A stretch of 64,000 bases of DNA from RHKX01 sp963745755 (GTDB taxonomy: Bacteria > Actinomycetota > Thermoleophilia > Solirubrobacterales > 70-9), in contig CAVUYP010000001.1 of assembly GCA_963745755.1 (NCBI GenBank), positions 124,001-188,000 of the forward strand. The letters are read 5' to 3'. The translations under genes and the position numbers were made by a program. Shown piece after piece: positions 63,344 to 64,000 of the stretch. The notes under the pieces are model-generated. The model was not told the origin of the DNA and did not search any database. It worked only from the letters and a program-made list of their open reading frames with translations. Each line of letters starts with the position of its first letter. The first letter of the stretch is position 1.

Positions 63344-64000
63344 ATGAGCGTCGCCCGTCCGTTCGGTTTCTGCCTTGCCATTTGCCTGGCCTGCGTCTCG
63401 GTGGTTCGCGCCGCCGAACCGACTGCTGCTCCCGACAAGGAATTGGCGGTCGTCAGCTTGGAGAACTTTGTGTCTCCCGGTCCGAATCAGGCCGCAGAGC
63501 CGCTGGCCAAACAATTCTCGCTGGATCGCAGCGTCCGCTTTCTTGATGCAGCGGCGCTCGACTGGCAGAAAAGCCGGCAGTGCTTCACCTGCCACACCAA
63601 CTTTGCGTTTTTAATGGCCCGGCCTGCCATTTCGGCCGCCGCGCCTGCTCACGCGACCATTCGAGCCGCCGCGGAGAAACTGGTCAGCCAGCGTTGGAAA
63701 GAGCAAGGTCCGCGTTGGGATGCGGAAGTCGTAATGGCCGGCGCCATCCTGGCCATGAACGACTCGGCGACCACCGGCAAACTGCACCCGCTCACGCGAG
63801 AAGTGCTCGACCGGACCTGGACCGTCCAGCGCGAAGACGGCGGCTTCGACTGGTTGAAGTGCGGCTGGCCGCCGATGGAATCCGACGATCATTTCGGCGC
63901 CACCATGGCCGCCATCGGCGCAGGGGCTGCGCCGGAAGGTTATGCGCAGACGCCCGCAGCCCAAGCGGGATTGGAGAAACTCCGGACCTACCTCAAGGCG
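63344..64000 (+). CDS. CxxCH protein with cyclase/prenyltransferase-like repeats (3' partial)
   Basis: 219 residues are visible and the frame is open to the window edge. The ATG at 63344 has GGAG about 12 bases upstream and starts a signal peptide (CLAICLACVSVVRAAE). The heme motif is SRQCFTCHTNFAFLMARPAI. Then helical repeats like those of squalene-hopene cyclase/terpenoid-cyclase barrels: VLDRTWTVQREDGGFDWLKC and HFGATMAAIGAGAAPEGYAQ. QREDGGFDW is a QW-like repeat. Proteins of this type in planctomycetes are thought to be exported, not true cyclases. Same strand and spacing as the PPC gene suggest one transcription unit. Confidence 0.7.
   Translation, partial: MSVARPFGFCLAICLACVSVVRAAEPTAAPDKELAVVSLENFVSPGPNQAAEPLAKQFSLDRSVRFLDAAALDWQKSRQCFTCHTNFAFLMARPAISAAAPAHATIRAAAEKLVSQRWKEQGPRWDAEVVMAGAILAMNDSATTGKLHPLTREVLDRTWTVQREDGGFDWLKCGWPPMESDDHFGATMAAIGAGAAPEGYAQTPAAQAGLEKLRTYLKA

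Overview
The window is GC-rich chromosomal DNA from a planctomycete, most like the Pirellulales. The lineage call rests on families largely confined to or typical of that phylum: a planctomycete/verrucomicrobial-type bacterial microcompartment locus, PSCyt/DUF1549/DUF1553 proteins paired with DUF1501 proteins, a PVC-type CxxCH heme protein, an LEPR-xLL N-terminus, and lpx genes for an LPS-bearing outer membrane. No phage, transposase, CRISPR array or rRNA was seen. One tRNA, tRNA-Gly(GCC), is present.

Layout. 1-3.6 kb: end of a microcompartment (BMC) operon with a vertex protein, class II aldolase, lactate/malate dehydrogenase, a barrel-like protein and a small Cys/His-rich protein. 3.9-8.5 kb: a repeat lipoprotein and a large heme protein. 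8.5-14.4 kb: a CopZ-like zinc protein, an SDR enzyme, an EF-hand protein, a GT39-like membrane protein and an ABC exporter. 14.5-19.1 kb: a TPR protein, an HD protein, a small membrane protein and sulfite reductase. 19.3-26.7 kb: pgpA, folD, an acylase-like amidohydrolase, myo-inositol oxygenase, a thioesterase and the tdh-kbl threonine-degradation pair. 26.7-33.3 kb: a cREC receiver protein overlapping cinA, copA, a broken fragment, a cyclase-family enzyme and a Nudix protein. 33.9-37.6 kb: an envelope cluster OmpH/Skp-lpxC-lpxA-Gfo/Idh (gnnA-like). 37.7-40.8 kb: an unusual FHA protein with a long acidic repeat tail. 41.1-44.0 kb: tRNA-Gly, tig, clpP1, clpP2. 44.3-64 kb: secreted and envelope proteins, mainly two PSCyt/DUF1549/DUF1553 genes, four DUF1501 genes, an LEPR-xLL/DUF4214/SGNH protein, a DUF1841 protein, a DegT aminotransferase, a PPC-domain protein and, cut by the window edge, a CxxCH protein with cyclase-like repeats.

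About half of the genes, including essential ones (tig, clpP, folD), are interrupted by single-base indels, nearly all explained by one base gained or lost in a short homopolymer run. I treat these as probable sequence errors, annotate each as one gene across the breaks, and mark start or end coordinates that the breaks leave uncertain.

Points of greatest interest: the FHA protein with about 15 [FL]-[DNG]-F-[LV] motifs in an acidic tail; the small BMC-operon protein with an encapsulation-peptide-like C-terminus; heptamer repeat arrays at the 5' ends of secreted-protein genes; and a gnnA-like gene translationally coupled to lpxA.
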